A stretch of 64,000 bases of DNA, taken from NCBI GenBank assembly GCA_938083195.1, contig CALKCK010000007.1:62001-126000 (forward strand), read 5' to 3'. The stretch is from an uncultured Pirellulaceae bacterium (GTDB taxonomy: Bacteria; Planctomycetota; Planctomycetia; Pirellulales; Pirellulaceae). A program made the translations under genes and the position numbers. Position 1 is the first letter of the stretch, and the number at the start of each line of letters is the position of its first letter. The notes below the pieces were generated by a model. It worked only from the letters and a program-made list of their open reading frames with translations. It searched no databases and had not been told where the DNA came from. This document shows, piece by piece, positions 39,751-49,164 of this stretch.

Positions 39751-41295
39751 TTAATCCGATACAGCCTCACCCGTAACCTTAATGCGATCGCCGTTTTCTA
39801 ATCCATCCACTGCGCCACTAATTAAGCGACTTCCAATATCTAAGCCGCTTAGAATTTCAACCATTTCATCATTCCCGCGTTTACCCAGTTCAATTTCCGT
39901 CTTTTCAGCAACGCCCCTTGCCTGGTTGGCAACCCACACAAAAGAATTACCATTCTCACTAAAAATCAAATTTTCCGAAATCAACAATGACAATTCCTGT
40001 TGAGACGCGTCCTGATCGACCACTTGTTTAGGCGCTAAAAAAGTAACATCCACCAACATCTCAGGTTTAAAAAAGCCTGGTGGACTATCGATAGCAACTT
40101 TTACTTGGAGCGTGTTTTTTTGGATATCTGCCTCGGAACTGATAAACAAGACCGTGCCGCGAATTGGCTCCCTCATCGCTGGATTGGAAATTGCCACCGA
40201 CTGTCCAAGACTTACTTTTGGTATATCTTCGAAGCGAACGTCTACGCGAATTTGCAGGCTCTCAGGCTGATACATTGTGATGACACTACTTCCGTCATGA
40301 CCTTGCATCGCCGTCATTACTCCAGATCCCACCCTCGCTCCGGGCAAGCCGACCAACCGATAGACGCGGCCATCAACGGGGGCTCGAATGGTCATCCTCT
40401 GAAGCCGTAACTGAGCCTCCGATTCCGCAACAGACATTTGTTTTAACTTCGCCTCCGCAGCATCCACCATCGCAAGCGTTTCATCCTTCTCTTTGGTTTC
40501 ATCGACCAATAATTGCAATTGGATGTTAATTGCATCCCTTTTCTGTCGAACTGAAAACACCTCTTTCTCGAGTGACCGCTTCCGGTCAAGAAGCTCAGAA
40601 AGATGAGCTTTCGCCGTTTCAAAATCTGCCTGAGAACGATCGATTTCTCGCTCGGAAACCGACGCCGCCGCCTTCCGCATTCGTTCGAAATCGCCTTGAG
40701 CAAATTTTAATTCCGAGTCGGCCCGCTGGGTTTCAAAGGGTAGATTCGTAAGGGACGTATTGATTTTTGCCAAGTCCGCATCCGCCGCCGCCAGTTTAGC
40801 TTCAAGATGAACCGGTTGTTCGAACCGTGTTTTCGCCGCAGCACAGGCTGCTTTGTTACGCTCCAATTCCGCTTCTGCCAATTCGCGATTCGCGACCGCA
40901 CCATCATGGATGAGAATTGCATCTTCTTTGATGAGTTCTGCAACAGGCTCACCTTTTTTTACCAGTTGGTCTTCGACAACGAGCAGTTCTTCAATTACAC
41001 CTGTCGCCAGCGCGGCGACCCGAATTGCAGTAGGTCGAGGCTCAATCCAGCCAGCGGCTTTGAAAAGCTCGGCTCCCTCCGTTCGAATTTGGGCCTGAGT
41101 CGCGAAAACAGGAACCACCTGAACTTGCCGCGGCGGAAATAAAAACTCCTGAGAACACCAAAAAACTAAGACGGCGAACCCACCGATTAATACCGCCGGG
41201 AAAGCATAACGACCAACCCATTGCCCTTTGCGACTGGACGGTTTGGTCGGCGCCGGACGATCGACTGCTAACTGTGATAAATCGACTTGTGTCAT
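39751..41295 (-). CDS. HlyD/RND-type periplasmic adaptor protein
   Basis: From the ATG at 41295 the product is 514 aa (a TTG at 41319 is the alternative). One N-terminal helix (about 35-52) anchors it. A biotinyl-lipoyl-like domain (AALATGVIEELLVVEDQLVKKGEPVAELI), a long coiled-coil hairpin (about 125-310) and beta-barrel domains (MTIRAPVDGRVYRLVGLPGARVG, SLGQSVAISNPAMRE) follow, the layout of MacA/HlyD adaptors. It bridges inner-membrane ABC parts and the outer envelope in tripartite export. No outer-membrane channel is encoded here. Confidence 0.93.
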   Translation of the reverse strand: MTQVDLSQLAVDRPAPTKPSSRKGQWVGRYAFPAVLIGGFAVLVFWCSQEFLFPPRQVQVVPVFATQAQIRTEGAELFKAAGWIEPRPTAIRVAALATGVIEELLVVEDQLVKKGEPVAELIKEDAILIHDGAVANRELAEAELERNKAACAAAKTRFEQPVHLEAKLAAADADLAKINTSLTNLPFETQRADSELKFAQGDFERMRKAAASVSEREIDRSQADFETAKAHLSELLDRKRSLEKEVFSVRQKRDAINIQLQLLVDETKEKDETLAMVDAAEAKLKQMSVAESEAQLRLQRMTIRAPVDGRVYRLVGLPGARVGSGVMTAMQGHDGSSVITMYQPESLQIRVDVRFEDIPKVSLGQSVAISNPAMREPIRGTVLFISSEADIQKNTLQVKVAIDSPPGFFKPEMLVDVTFLAPKQVVDQDASQQELSLLISENLIFSENGNSFVWVANQARGVAEKTEIELGKRGNDEMVEILSGLDIGSRLISGAVDGLENGDRIKVTGEAVSD

Positions 41296-41349
41296 ACCTT
41301 CAAACCCAAAAAAACTCAATCAAAACAATTCATGCTCGCTCAATAACCT

Positions 41350-41886
41350 TTAATTACGCACATAAATTCCATCGGCAATGATGGTGAGGTTCCCAACTTC
41401 GTCTCGTTTAGCGATTCCCTTGACAACGACGGTCTGAAGTTCTTTGACGTTAAATAGTTTCCTCGCATCCTCTGCCACAACTTTACCTTGTTCATCTTCG
41501 AAACGGACCAAAGCCATCGCGGTCGGCAATTTATCGGTCTCACAGCAATAATCCCAAGGCGTTTTGCAACTGCATGTTTCGCCTTCAGGCGTCTCATCAC
41601 TGCAAGCTAATATGGATGGATCGACGATCTGAAACGCTGCCAGGGACTCGACCCAGGGGTTCAATCCGCCACCAACGCGGCCAACGACAACGATAGATTC
41701 TTCATCTTTCGCCGATTCTCTAGCAGCAATCACATCCAAACCACCCGCCGGTTCGGTTGATAATAGATAAGGCGTAGCATCAACTTTTACTGAACTAACC
41801 GCCGGTGTCATTTTGGTTGAATCAGCACAACCGAAAACTGAAATAGCGACCATTGAAACCAACATCAAATAAATAGACTTCTTCAT
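41350..41886 (-). CDS. cysteine-rich lipoprotein in exporter operon
   Basis: The 178-aa product has a lipoprotein signal with lipobox SVFGC (Cys20), and a strong AAGGAG Shine-Dalgarno before the ATG. The middle holds a cysteine cluster, six within 25 residues (LACSDETPEGETCSCKTP and WDYCCETDKLP). The C-terminal part (FEDEQGKVVAEDARKLFNVK, TVVVKGIAKRDEVGNLTIIA) looks like a small beta-barrel, OB-like fold. I do not recognise the family. Its place between permease and adaptor genes, 11 bases after the permease, suggests it is a subunit or substrate-binding part of the exporter. Confidence 0.8.
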   Translation of the reverse strand: MKKSIYLMLVSMVAISVFGCADSTKMTPAVSSVKVDATPYLLSTEPAGGLDVIAARESAKDEESIVVVGRVGGGLNPWVESLAAFQIVDPSILACSDETPEGETCSCKTPWDYCCETDKLPTAMALVRFEDEQGKVVAEDARKLFNVKELQTVVVKGIAKRDEVGNLTIIADGIYVRN

Positions 41887-41897
41887 TTTATTTCTCC

Positions 41898-43076
41898 TTA
41901 AACAGCTCGAAGCCCATCCACGATGGGCATTTTTAACGCACGAATAGCAGGCGGGATTGCACCTAAAAATCCAAGTAGTAATCCCACGCCACAGCCAATC
42001 AAAATCGAAGTACTATCAATTTGCAATTGAAAAGCACCCATCGTAAACCGAACAGCGGACCCGTTGACCAAAAGCAGTGCAATGACTGAGGCACTTAAAC
42101 TGGCCGCCAATGAAAGTAAAACCGCTTCCTGGATAAGACTTACAATTATTGCCCGCCGAACAAAACCAATGGTTCGCAACATCGACAACTCTGAAATCCT
42201 ACCCACCACAGAACCGTACATAGTGTTTAGGCCGGCAAACACACCCGCTCCAGCGACCAGCAAAACAACCAACCAAGCGAGCCATCGGATCGGCTCATAG
42301 TCTCTTTGTAAACCAGCGTAATACTCCGACTCAGGCATCGTTTGAAGTTCTAAATCCAATCGCTGTTTGCAAAATAAATCTAATTCAGCAAAATCCGCAT
42401 TTGGCTCCAAAGTAAGAGCAACGATACTTAGGTCCTGTCGCTTCATTGCCTGTTGCAGTTCATCTAAACGGCACCAAACTTCTGATTCAAAGGCAGCACC
42501 ACCACACGAAAATACACCAACAATTTTCCAGTCACGACTCTCCAATTGAATTGTGTCTCCAACAGAAATTTCCTCTGCAGTTGCCCCTAGTTTTGTCGCG
42601 GCAAGCCTTCCAATAATGATTTCTCCCGCTTCGGGCCAGCGGCCTTTTTCAATTTGGAATTGTTGACGAACCAAGCACGCCTTCGGAGTGACCCCTCTCA
42701 CCAATCCGAGTGTTTCCCGGAATCCATCTCGCCCCTCTTGTGGGATTCCAACCTGGGTGCCCAAGTAAAGTTCCGGTGAGACATATTTCGCCCCATACCT
42801 TTCTTGGATCCCCTGGATACTCGATGGCACCAAATCATTGGTTCGCATTGGTATCGATGAGTACTCCAAGTTCTCCCCCATGCCCAATGAAAAAACGAGG
42901 GCAGTGCGACTATCGCCACTGACGGACAACGACTTCTCGAGCCCACGAATAAATCCAACCACTACAAGGACAAGCAACACGACCGTGGTCAGTCCAAGAA
43001 AGGTAAGGAAGGTTCGTAGTGGTCGTCGGAATAGATTTCGAACACCATATTCCCATGGCAAAGGTCGAAAAAACAT
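41898..43076 (-). CDS. ABC transporter permease (FtsX type)
   Basis: The 392-aa protein begins FFRPLPWEYGVRNLFRRPLRTFLTFLGLTTVVLLVLVVVGFIRG, with a first helix at about 22-44, then a periplasmic domain, then an FtsX domain with three helices (LAWLVVLLVAGAGVFAGLNT, LSLAASLSASVIALLLVNG, ILIGCGVGLLLGFLGAIPPA). A pair with the second permease at 37834-38979: the exporter may work as a heterodimer. Confidence 0.93.
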   Translation of the reverse strand: MFFRPLPWEYGVRNLFRRPLRTFLTFLGLTTVVLLVLVVVGFIRGLEKSLSVSGDSRTALVFSLGMGENLEYSSIPMRTNDLVPSSIQGIQERYGAKYVSPELYLGTQVGIPQEGRDGFRETLGLVRGVTPKACLVRQQFQIEKGRWPEAGEIIIGRLAATKLGATAEEISVGDTIQLESRDWKIVGVFSCGGAAFESEVWCRLDELQQAMKRQDLSIVALTLEPNADFAELDLFCKQRLDLELQTMPESEYYAGLQRDYEPIRWLAWLVVLLVAGAGVFAGLNTMYGSVVGRISELSMLRTIGFVRRAIIVSLIQEAVLLSLAASLSASVIALLLVNGSAVRFTMGAFQLQIDSTSILIGCGVGLLLGFLGAIPPAIRALKMPIVDGLRAV

Positions 43077-43167
43077 GATTACCGATCACTCTAAAGATCA
43101 TCAAATTAGCGGCATGAATTAATGCCAAGAAACAAACGTTATCGCATTGAAAATGCAATTAGCTTTG

Positions 43168-43569
43168 CTAGATGATGAAAGAGCCGTGGAGGCAGCGCAG
43201 ATTGCGACCATGATTGCGCGCACAAACCGGTTCAAAAACATTTGACGAACACAAGCAGTACCCCAAATCGTTGGTCGCCGACAGAAAGCTCACCGTCAAA
43301 AAAGGAACCAACTCAAATTCAAACGGAACCGATGTTTGATAAAACAAATCGGCTGCATTAGGCATCGTCGCTCCGCTACAGATGCAACCACACCGTTCTT
43401 CGGTGTCTTCTTCAGGAAAGGCTGGCATCTCAAGTCCAGTGTCGCCACAACAACACTCAGCTGGAACCGACGAATTAGAATCACCACAACATTCACTCCA
43501 TCCCAGCTGACACCTAATTGGGCAGCTGACAACAATGATTGCGAGTAGGATTTTGAAAAATCGGTGCAT
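43168..43569 (-). CDS. secreted cysteine-rich protein, unknown function
   Basis: From the ATG at 43569 (an upstream in-frame start at 43614 is possible) the product is 133 aa with a signal peptide (HRFFKILLAIIVVSCPIRC). The mature part is unusually rich in cysteine: ECCGDSN, ECCCGDTG, RCGCICSGA, then GYCLCSS and later single cysteines. No family is recognised. Spaced CC, CCC and CxC motifs suggest metal or thiol chemistry in the periplasm. It lies 91 bases upstream of the first permease gene on the same strand, so it may be the first gene of the exporter operon. Confidence 0.7.
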   Translation of the reverse strand: MHRFFKILLAIIVVSCPIRCQLGWSECCGDSNSSVPAECCCGDTGLEMPAFPEEDTEERCGCICSGATMPNAADLFYQTSVPFEFELVPFLTVSFLSATNDLGYCLCSSNVFEPVCARNHGRNLRCLHGSFII

Positions 43570-43920
43570 GCTAGGTACTGAGAAAAACTCGTTAAGCCGT
43601 TGGGAATAATACACTTGATTAACTTATTCTTCAACTAAGATTTCTTAACCTTACGCGACGCTATCAAATAAGCTGCAAATCGCACTGGTTTTCGGGGGAA
43701 ATCTAATTTAATCCGCATTATCCAGTCGATATAACGCAAACAATCCTTCCCCATTGAGTTGGATCACCCGGCGAATCCCTGATAATCTTAGGCAAAGATT
43801 TAGTACCCATTTCTTTTTTTTGATAGACAAACCATCGTAAAACGGCCGGATTGACCTTTCTTCGTTTTAACACCCGGCACACTAACTCAGAACATTCTTC
43901 CTTTTTTCGGATCATCATTA

Positions 43921-45297
43921 ATGCAGAAGAAAACCAATCATCGTCGTGATTTTCTCAAAAAGTCCGCAGCAGCCGGTGCGAGCTTATCACTCCCCTGCGT
44001 CTACTCACAAACAAATACACTTGCAGCAGTCACCCAGGAAAAAAATGACCGCATCCCAATTGGACTCATCGGTGCCGGTGGAATGGGGAATGGAAATATG
44101 CGAGCGGCCAAAGCATGGGTGGACGTGGTCGCAATTGCTGATGTCGACCAATCACGCCGCGATTCGACCAATCAATCGCTCAGTCAAGGCAAGGCGGACA
44201 CCTACAAAGACTATCAAAAGATCTTAGATCGTGACGATATTAAAGTCGTGCATATAGCGACGCCCGACCACTGGCACACCAAACCTCTCATCGAAGCAAT
44301 GTATGCCGGAAAAGATATTTATTGCGAGAAACCGCTTACTTTGACGATTGATGAAGGGAAACTGATTCGCAAGGTACAAAAGGAGACAGGCCGCATTGTC
44401 CAAGTTGGAACTCAACAGAGAAGTACTTTTAATTTGTTCACCAAAGCGATCGCCATCGTAGCGGATGGTCGGCTCGGTAAAATTAAGCGGTTGGAATGCT
44501 GTATCGGTGGGGCTCCTCAATGTGATGCCATCCCGTCCGCAGAAATACCCGCAGGACTCGATTGGGATCGCTGGCTTGGCCCTGCTCCACAAGTTGGCTA
44601 TTTAAACCGTCCTGATGCGTCAGGCAAAAAACGGCGGGGCAACACTAATTGCCATTATGAATTCCGTTGGTGGTACGAATATTCTGGAGGGAAATTGACC
44701 GACTGGGGCGCCCATCATGTCGACATCGCCAACTGGGCGCTAAAATCGAATGGTCAAACCGCAGGGCCTATTTCCATCTCTGGTGAGTCTAAACACCCCG
44801 TCGAATTTAAAGATGGATTCCCGGTTCAGCGAGACCGGTACAATACTGCCTCTAATTTTTCCTTCTCCGTTAAATACCCCGGGGATGTTGAGATGATTAT
44901 CAAGAGTGATGGTCGAAACGGAGTTTTGATTGAGGGAGAAAAAGGACGGATTTTCGTTAGCCGGGGGAAACTCGATGGAGCGCCGGTCAAAGCCCTTGAT
45001 CAAAATCCATTGCCCGAGAACGCAATTCAGAACGTTTATAAAGGCCTTCCCATGGAGCAGAATGAGCGGCGGGCTCATTGGGCGAACTTTTTGTATTGCC
45101 ATCGTGAACAAAAGGAGCCCATTTCAGACGTCCATTCACATATGGAAATGCTCAACGTGTGCCACCTGGCCGGCATCTCTGCCCGCTTAGGACGGAGCCT
45201 GAAATGGGATGACCAAAACGAACAAATCGTTGGAGATGAACTCGCGAACTCTTTCCTCGCGAGGCCCTACCGTAAAGGGTTCGAGATCAATATGTAG
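43921..45297 (+). CDS. Gfo/Idh/MocA family oxidoreductase, Tat-exported
   Basis: The 458-aa protein starts with a twin-arginine signal (NHRRDFLKKSAAAGASLSLP). The nucleotide-binding fold has IGLIGAGGMGNGN, VVAIADVD and IATPDHWH; the family motif EKPLTLT follows. The C-terminal domain has WWYEYSGGKLTDWGAHHVDIANWAL. Tat export of a folded NAD(P)-type oxidoreductase is common in planctomycetes and suggests a periplasmic glycoside or sugar substrate. Substrate unknown. A bidirectional terminator follows. Confidence 0.93.
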   Translation: MQKKTNHRRDFLKKSAAAGASLSLPCVYSQTNTLAAVTQEKNDRIPIGLIGAGGMGNGNMRAAKAWVDVVAIADVDQSRRDSTNQSLSQGKADTYKDYQKILDRDDIKVVHIATPDHWHTKPLIEAMYAGKDIYCEKPLTLTIDEGKLIRKVQKETGRIVQVGTQQRSTFNLFTKAIAIVADGRLGKIKRLECCIGGAPQCDAIPSAEIPAGLDWDRWLGPAPQVGYLNRPDASGKKRRGNTNCHYEFRWWYEYSGGKLTDWGAHHVDIANWALKSNGQTAGPISISGESKHPVEFKDGFPVQRDRYNTASNFSFSVKYPGDVEMIIKSDGRNGVLIEGEKGRIFVSRGKLDGAPVKALDQNPLPENAIQNVYKGLPMEQNERRAHWANFLYCHREQKEPISDVHSHMEMLNVCHLAGISARLGRSLKWDDQNEQIVGDELANSFLARPYRKGFEINM

Positions 45298-45324
45298 ATT
45301 TGCATCACATCGAGATAATTTACA

Positions 45325-45364
45325 AAAAAACGAGCTTTCGCAGATTAGTGAAAGCTCGTTTTTT
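45325..45364. terminator. bidirectional Rho-independent terminator
   Basis: A 15-bp stem (arms 45325-45339 and 45350-45364; core CGAGCTTTC) with A/T-rich flanks on both sides and a 10-base loop sits between the convergent oxidoreductase and pseudopilin-like genes, and would end transcripts on both strands. Confidence 0.92.
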
Positions 45365-45398
45365 ATTTGAAGTGATTCAGACTAAGACTTTTCCAAAG

Positions 45399-46325
45399 CT
45401 ATTCAGTCGCCTGGTCGCCATTTTTGATCGTACCCATTGCTTTAAAAACTCGCGGATCAATGTCTTCGCTAATGAATCGAACGGATCCGTCAACAAATGC
45501 AAAGGTTGTTACCCCACCTCCGTGCATACTATTAAATTGCGCGAACCCATGGAAGTGGATTTCCAGGATCTCCTCGCTGCCGTCATCATTAATAATAACA
45601 ATAGGATCACGCCGAGGAGGATTATTCGGAGGCTCGCCAGTCCACCCTACCACTCGCCACCCAGTATGTTCTGAACCATCAATGATCCCCGGCCACTGGG
45701 AATCGAACACGTTGGCACTACGCTCACCCATTAAAATAGTATTAGAAAGTCCATCGCGAACATCTCGAAGAGGTGTCGTGCTATTCTCGTAGAACATGCC
45801 GTCAATGAAGCCGATGGAGTTTAACAAATCAGCTGAAGGGCAAAGCTGCCCATCACCCATATCTTCTTGCCTGACCGTCGAACCAATGCATCCAACATAG
45901 TGTGTCCGGCCAACGTCAATCATTCCGTCAAGTCCTTCGAGTTGAAACGAGGTGGAACGGTTGCCAGAACTTGGGCAAAACAAAAGTGGGAGCCTCTGTT
46001 GAATCAGAGACCGATTCTCAACGGCGTCAGTAAAGGTAGAAAAATCAATCTCTGAATAAAGATTCCCTTGTTCAAAAAACGGCAGAAGAAAACTGATTGA
46101 TCCCCATCCCGTTTCGCCATTCCAGCCATTTGGAAAATGGCTGTTCGCGGTGTTGAAGCTTTGATTCGCCAAACCGAGCTGCATTAAATTGGAACTACAA
46201 CTTGTTCGCCTGGCAGCTTCTCGCACGTTTTGAACAGCCGGTAAAAACATAGCGATCAAAATTGCTATGATTGCAATCACCACCAACAACTCAATCAGAG
46301 AAAAACCGCGTTTTTGTTTTTTCAT
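45399..46325 (-). CDS. DUF1559 protein with type IV pilin-like N-terminus
   Basis: From the ATG at 46325 the product is 308 aa. It starts [30 protein letters not shown], a prepilin leader cut after Gly and a helix, then [20 protein letters not shown], the DUF1559 start. The C-terminus has the family's H...DG motif ([19 protein letters not shown]). These proteins are very numerous in planctomycetes and resemble type II secretion pseudopilins; the individual role is not known. A GTG at 46349 gives a longer form. Confidence 0.95.
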   Translation of the reverse strand: MKKQKRGFSLIELLVVIAIIAILIAMFLPAVQNVREAARRTSCSSNLMQLGLANQSFNTANSHFPNGWNGETGWGSISFLLPFFEQGNLYSEIDFSTFTDAVENRSLIQQRLPLLFCPSSGNRSTSFQLEGLDGMIDVGRTHYVGCIGSTVRQEDMGDGQLCPSADLLNSIGFIDGMFYENSTTPLRDVRDGLSNTILMGERSANVFDSQWPGIIDGSEHTGWRVVGWTGEPPNNPPRRDPIVIINDDGSEEILEIHFHGFAQFNSMHGGGVTTFAFVDGSVRFISEDIDPRVFKAMGTIKNGDQATE

Positions 46326-46550
46326 TAATACACCGATTCCGACGGACACAACCTCAAACTGTATCGGTAGTGTTCATGAAGGTCAAACAGAAGTTATTGA
46401 GGATTTTACCGCAAAAACTCGCGCCCTTGGTTTGGCCGTCTCCAGCCTGCTGGGTTTCCTCCAAAATACTGACCGCTCAATTTTGACCAGTTCAAGAGAC
46501 TGAAATTTAAAATTGACTCGGCTAATGAAAAAATATACCCTCATTTTCGC

Positions 46551-46868
46551 GTGATTTCGATAAATTTGAACGGACAAGGTCCCCGGGCGTCTTTTTGCCA
46601 TAAGTTTCCACAGTACAATCCAGCTACGGATGCACGAAAGTTATTAGGAATTGGCGACGCCCCAACACCACAGGAAATTCGCCGAGGCGATCGCGTTAAA
46701 TCGCAAAAACACCATCCCGACAAAGGTGGGGACAGTTGGGCGTTTCAACAAGTCAAAGATTCTTTCGATGAACTGTCAAATCCAGCCAAATCTGAAAACC
46801 CCTTTGAAGTAATAAAACGAAGCAAGACACCTGAAGCTAAATCAAATAACGATTTGAAGGGAAAGTAG
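46551..46868 (+). CDS. J-domain-like (DnaJ) small protein
   Basis: The 105-aa protein resembles a minimal J domain: DARKLLGIGDAPTPQEIRRG, then SQKHHPDKGGDSWAFQQVKDSFDEL with the HPD motif at 55-57. This motif stimulates Hsp70 ATPase activity. The helix II-HPD-helix III layout is complete, and there is little beyond it. The start is GTG at 46551 without a clear Shine-Dalgarno, so it may be elsewhere. The next gene begins one base after the stop, so they are co-translated. Confidence 0.75.
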   Translation: MISINLNGQGPRASFCHKFPQYNPATDARKLLGIGDAPTPQEIRRGDRVKSQKHHPDKGGDSWAFQQVKDSFDELSNPAKSENPFEVIKRSKTPEAKSNNDLKGK

Positions 46869-46869
46869 A

Positions 46870-47268
46870 GTGCCCAAACCCAAGAATACCAACAAGAATG
46901 CAGAGGGGCATCCCAACCACGGCTGGAGAAATTTGTTTACTGGTCAACTTCCTCTGCAAAACCAAACTACGATCTTTATCTTGATCAATTGTTTGGACAT
47001 TTTCATGACCCATCGTTTACTTTACAAAGTTGAGGGAGCGGTCGAAACCAATCCGATCGCCGACTTTTTTATCGAAAAGTTCGATTTCAACGGTGCGATT
47101 GGGTTCAAATTACTGGTCGTTACCGTCGTCTGCGTCATTGCCCAAATTGTCGCAATTAAGAAAGTAAAAACCGCAAAGTTTTTGCTCAATACAGGATCTT
47201 GCATTGTAGGTGTTGTCGTTTTATACAGCTTCCTTCTATATCTTCAACACACCTCGCCCATGCCCTAA
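46870..47268 (+). CDS. DUF5658-like membrane protein
   Basis: The 132-aa product starts with GTG; a Shine-Dalgarno (GAAGGGAAA) overlaps the end of the J-domain gene. Three membrane segments are visible (TIFILINCLDIFMTHRLL, AIGFKLLVVTVVCVIAQIVA, LLNTGSCIVGVVVLYSFLLY), and the LNCLDIFMTHRLLYK...ETNPIADF pattern is that of DUF5658. Function unknown. Its coupling to a J-domain gene suggests a joint role, which is an inference. Confidence 0.78.
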   Translation: MPKPKNTNKNAEGHPNHGWRNLFTGQLPLQNQTTIFILINCLDIFMTHRLLYKVEGAVETNPIADFFIEKFDFNGAIGFKLLVVTVVCVIAQIVAIKKVKTAKFLLNTGSCIVGVVVLYSFLLYLQHTSPMP

Positions 47269-47319
47269 TTTTCAAATGGCGGGGAGTTCGGACATTGCTC
47301 TCAGCTACCCTGTCAATTT

Positions 47320-48861
47320 TCAATTGGCCATCGGCGTGACGCTCTGCATCATCCAAGCGCACAACATGGCTCCATAGGTTCCTAGAGCGTAGCCCAAGAC
47401 CGCTAACAGAACGCCTACTGGTGCAAGGGCAGGGTGAAAGGCAGCGGCTACCACCGGAGCACTCGCCGCGCCGCCAATGTTTGCTTTACTACCTACAGCC
47501 AAAAAGAAATAGGGTGCGCGAATTAGCCAGCCCACGAAGAACATCAATCCGACATGGATTGCCATCCAGATTCCCCCAATCAAAAAGAAACCGGGGTGAT
47601 CAGCAAGTGCCCGAATATCCATCCCCATTCCAATCACGGCAACGAGTATGAAGATAAAAACCGTCCCCAACTTGGATGCGCCCGCTCCTTCATAATTTCT
47701 AAACGGAGTGAAAGACAGTCCAATACCTACCGCCGTCGCAAGCACAATTAGCCAGAAAAAAGAACTCGCCAAACCAAGATCCTTTAGAAATCCGTAAGGG
47801 TTTTCACCGACAACAAGATTACCATCGGGACCGTCTATCATCACCTGAGCACTCGTAATGGTGGCCTGTACACTCTCTGCGATATAAGCACCCGTAAAAT
47901 GGGCAAACGCAGTTGCGCCAAACCCAATCGCTCCAATCACCATAAAATCAGTAGTCGTCGGAGTCCGAGTCACACGGTCGCTAAAACTCTCCATCTTTGT
48001 CTTTAGGCGCTCAATGCTGGACGAATCTGCTTTAAAAATGCGATCAATATCCTTGGAAAATCCAACACCCATCAACAAAAAGAACATCCAGACTTCCGCC
48101 ACAATCACATCCACCGCAACCATCACGCTGTAGAGGTCTTCCAGCTGACCCGACACCTCGGTACCTGCATCCGCCTCGGGGGTCATAAATACTACTTGCA
48201 TCGCCGCCTGATTTGCGCCTCCGCCAATCCAACTTCCAGCGACCGTACTTAGCCCCCGCCAAACTGCAGCAGGGCCATCTACGCCAACAATCTCGGGGTA
48301 AATCCAAGCCACCGCCAATACAGCCAATGGGCCACCCAAAACCACGCCCACCGATCCGGTAAGAAACATGATCAGAGCCTTAGGACCGAGCGCGTATATT
48401 TCTTTAAGATCGATGCTCAGTGTTAGCAGAACCAGCGTCGCGGGCAGCAGAAACCTCGTTGCTACGTAATAGAGTTTGGAATCATGATGATCGACGAGGT
48501 TAAAAAACGTCAAAAGCGAAGGAAGAAAGTAACAAACCAATAACATTGGAATTACTTTATAGAACAATTTTACCGGACGCGCTTCTAAGCTTGAAGTCCA
48601 AAAAATAAACCCCAACATGACCATCAGAATGCCAAAAATTACGGCATCGTTTGTGAAAAATGGCTCGGATTCGTGCACGTCAATTTCGACAATGCCAGAA
48701 CTCTTGTCGTCTGGCGCATGGGCTTCATCCGCCGACTCAACGGGTGCCACCAACTCCGTCTGGGTAGTAGCGTCTATTGGTCCTTGGTCCTGAACCAACA
48801 CTGCACCACAATTAGAAAGACCGAAAAACAAGCTAATCAAAAAGATCGTAAATCGTACCAC
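47320..48861 (-). CDS. DUF819 family membrane protein
   Basis: The product spans 513 aa from a GTG at 48861 that opens a typical signal peptide (RFTIFLISLFFGLSNCGA); the frame is open back to a TTG at 48948, so the start is uncertain. After an acidic linker come about 10-12 membrane helices. Blocks such as GLSTVAGSWIGGGANQAAMQ, FTGAYIAESVQAT, FIFILVAVIGMGMDIRAL and KANIGGAASAPVVAAAFHPAL match DUF819 (YjcL-like), a family of predicted transporters related to sodium-dependent carriers. Substrate unknown. Confidence 0.88.
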   Translation of the reverse strand: MVRFTIFLISLFFGLSNCGAVLVQDQGPIDATTQTELVAPVESADEAHAPDDKSSGIVEIDVHESEPFFTNDAVIFGILMVMLGFIFWTSSLEARPVKLFYKVIPMLLVCYFLPSLLTFFNLVDHHDSKLYYVATRFLLPATLVLLTLSIDLKEIYALGPKALIMFLTGSVGVVLGGPLAVLAVAWIYPEIVGVDGPAAVWRGLSTVAGSWIGGGANQAAMQVVFMTPEADAGTEVSGQLEDLYSVMVAVDVIVAEVWMFFLLMGVGFSKDIDRIFKADSSSIERLKTKMESFSDRVTRTPTTTDFMVIGAIGFGATAFAHFTGAYIAESVQATITSAQVMIDGPDGNLVVGENPYGFLKDLGLASSFFWLIVLATAVGIGLSFTPFRNYEGAGASKLGTVFIFILVAVIGMGMDIRALADHPGFFLIGGIWMAIHVGLMFFVGWLIRAPYFFLAVGSKANIGGAASAPVVAAAFHPALAPVGVLLAVLGYALGTYGAMLCAWMMQSVTPMAN

Positions 48862-49164
48862 TTTATCTCTCACTAAATTTGGAACAATACAAGCGATCAC
48901 AAGACGAAAGTGAAACAACTCGCAACAATTAAGTAATCGCGTTCGCAAATTCTAGCAGGGTTTACACCAAGAGGGGATAACTGACCACAGGAAAACTCCG
49001 TTCGGCAATTTGGTTTACAAACGGAACGGGTTAGAACAAGTCAAATCCGGGAGTGCAATATTTAGACGGGCACTTTTGAGTACGCCCAACCAAATTTGCA
49101 TCACTTTTGAAGTGACTTAAAACGATTAACGGATGCAGCAAACGGCTGCTAACCCAAGGAAAGC

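Noticed and set aside
43296..43634. Alternative 112-codon frame over the cysteine-rich gene.
   Set aside because: Lacks a signal peptide; the other frame has a good signal and ordered cysteine motifs.
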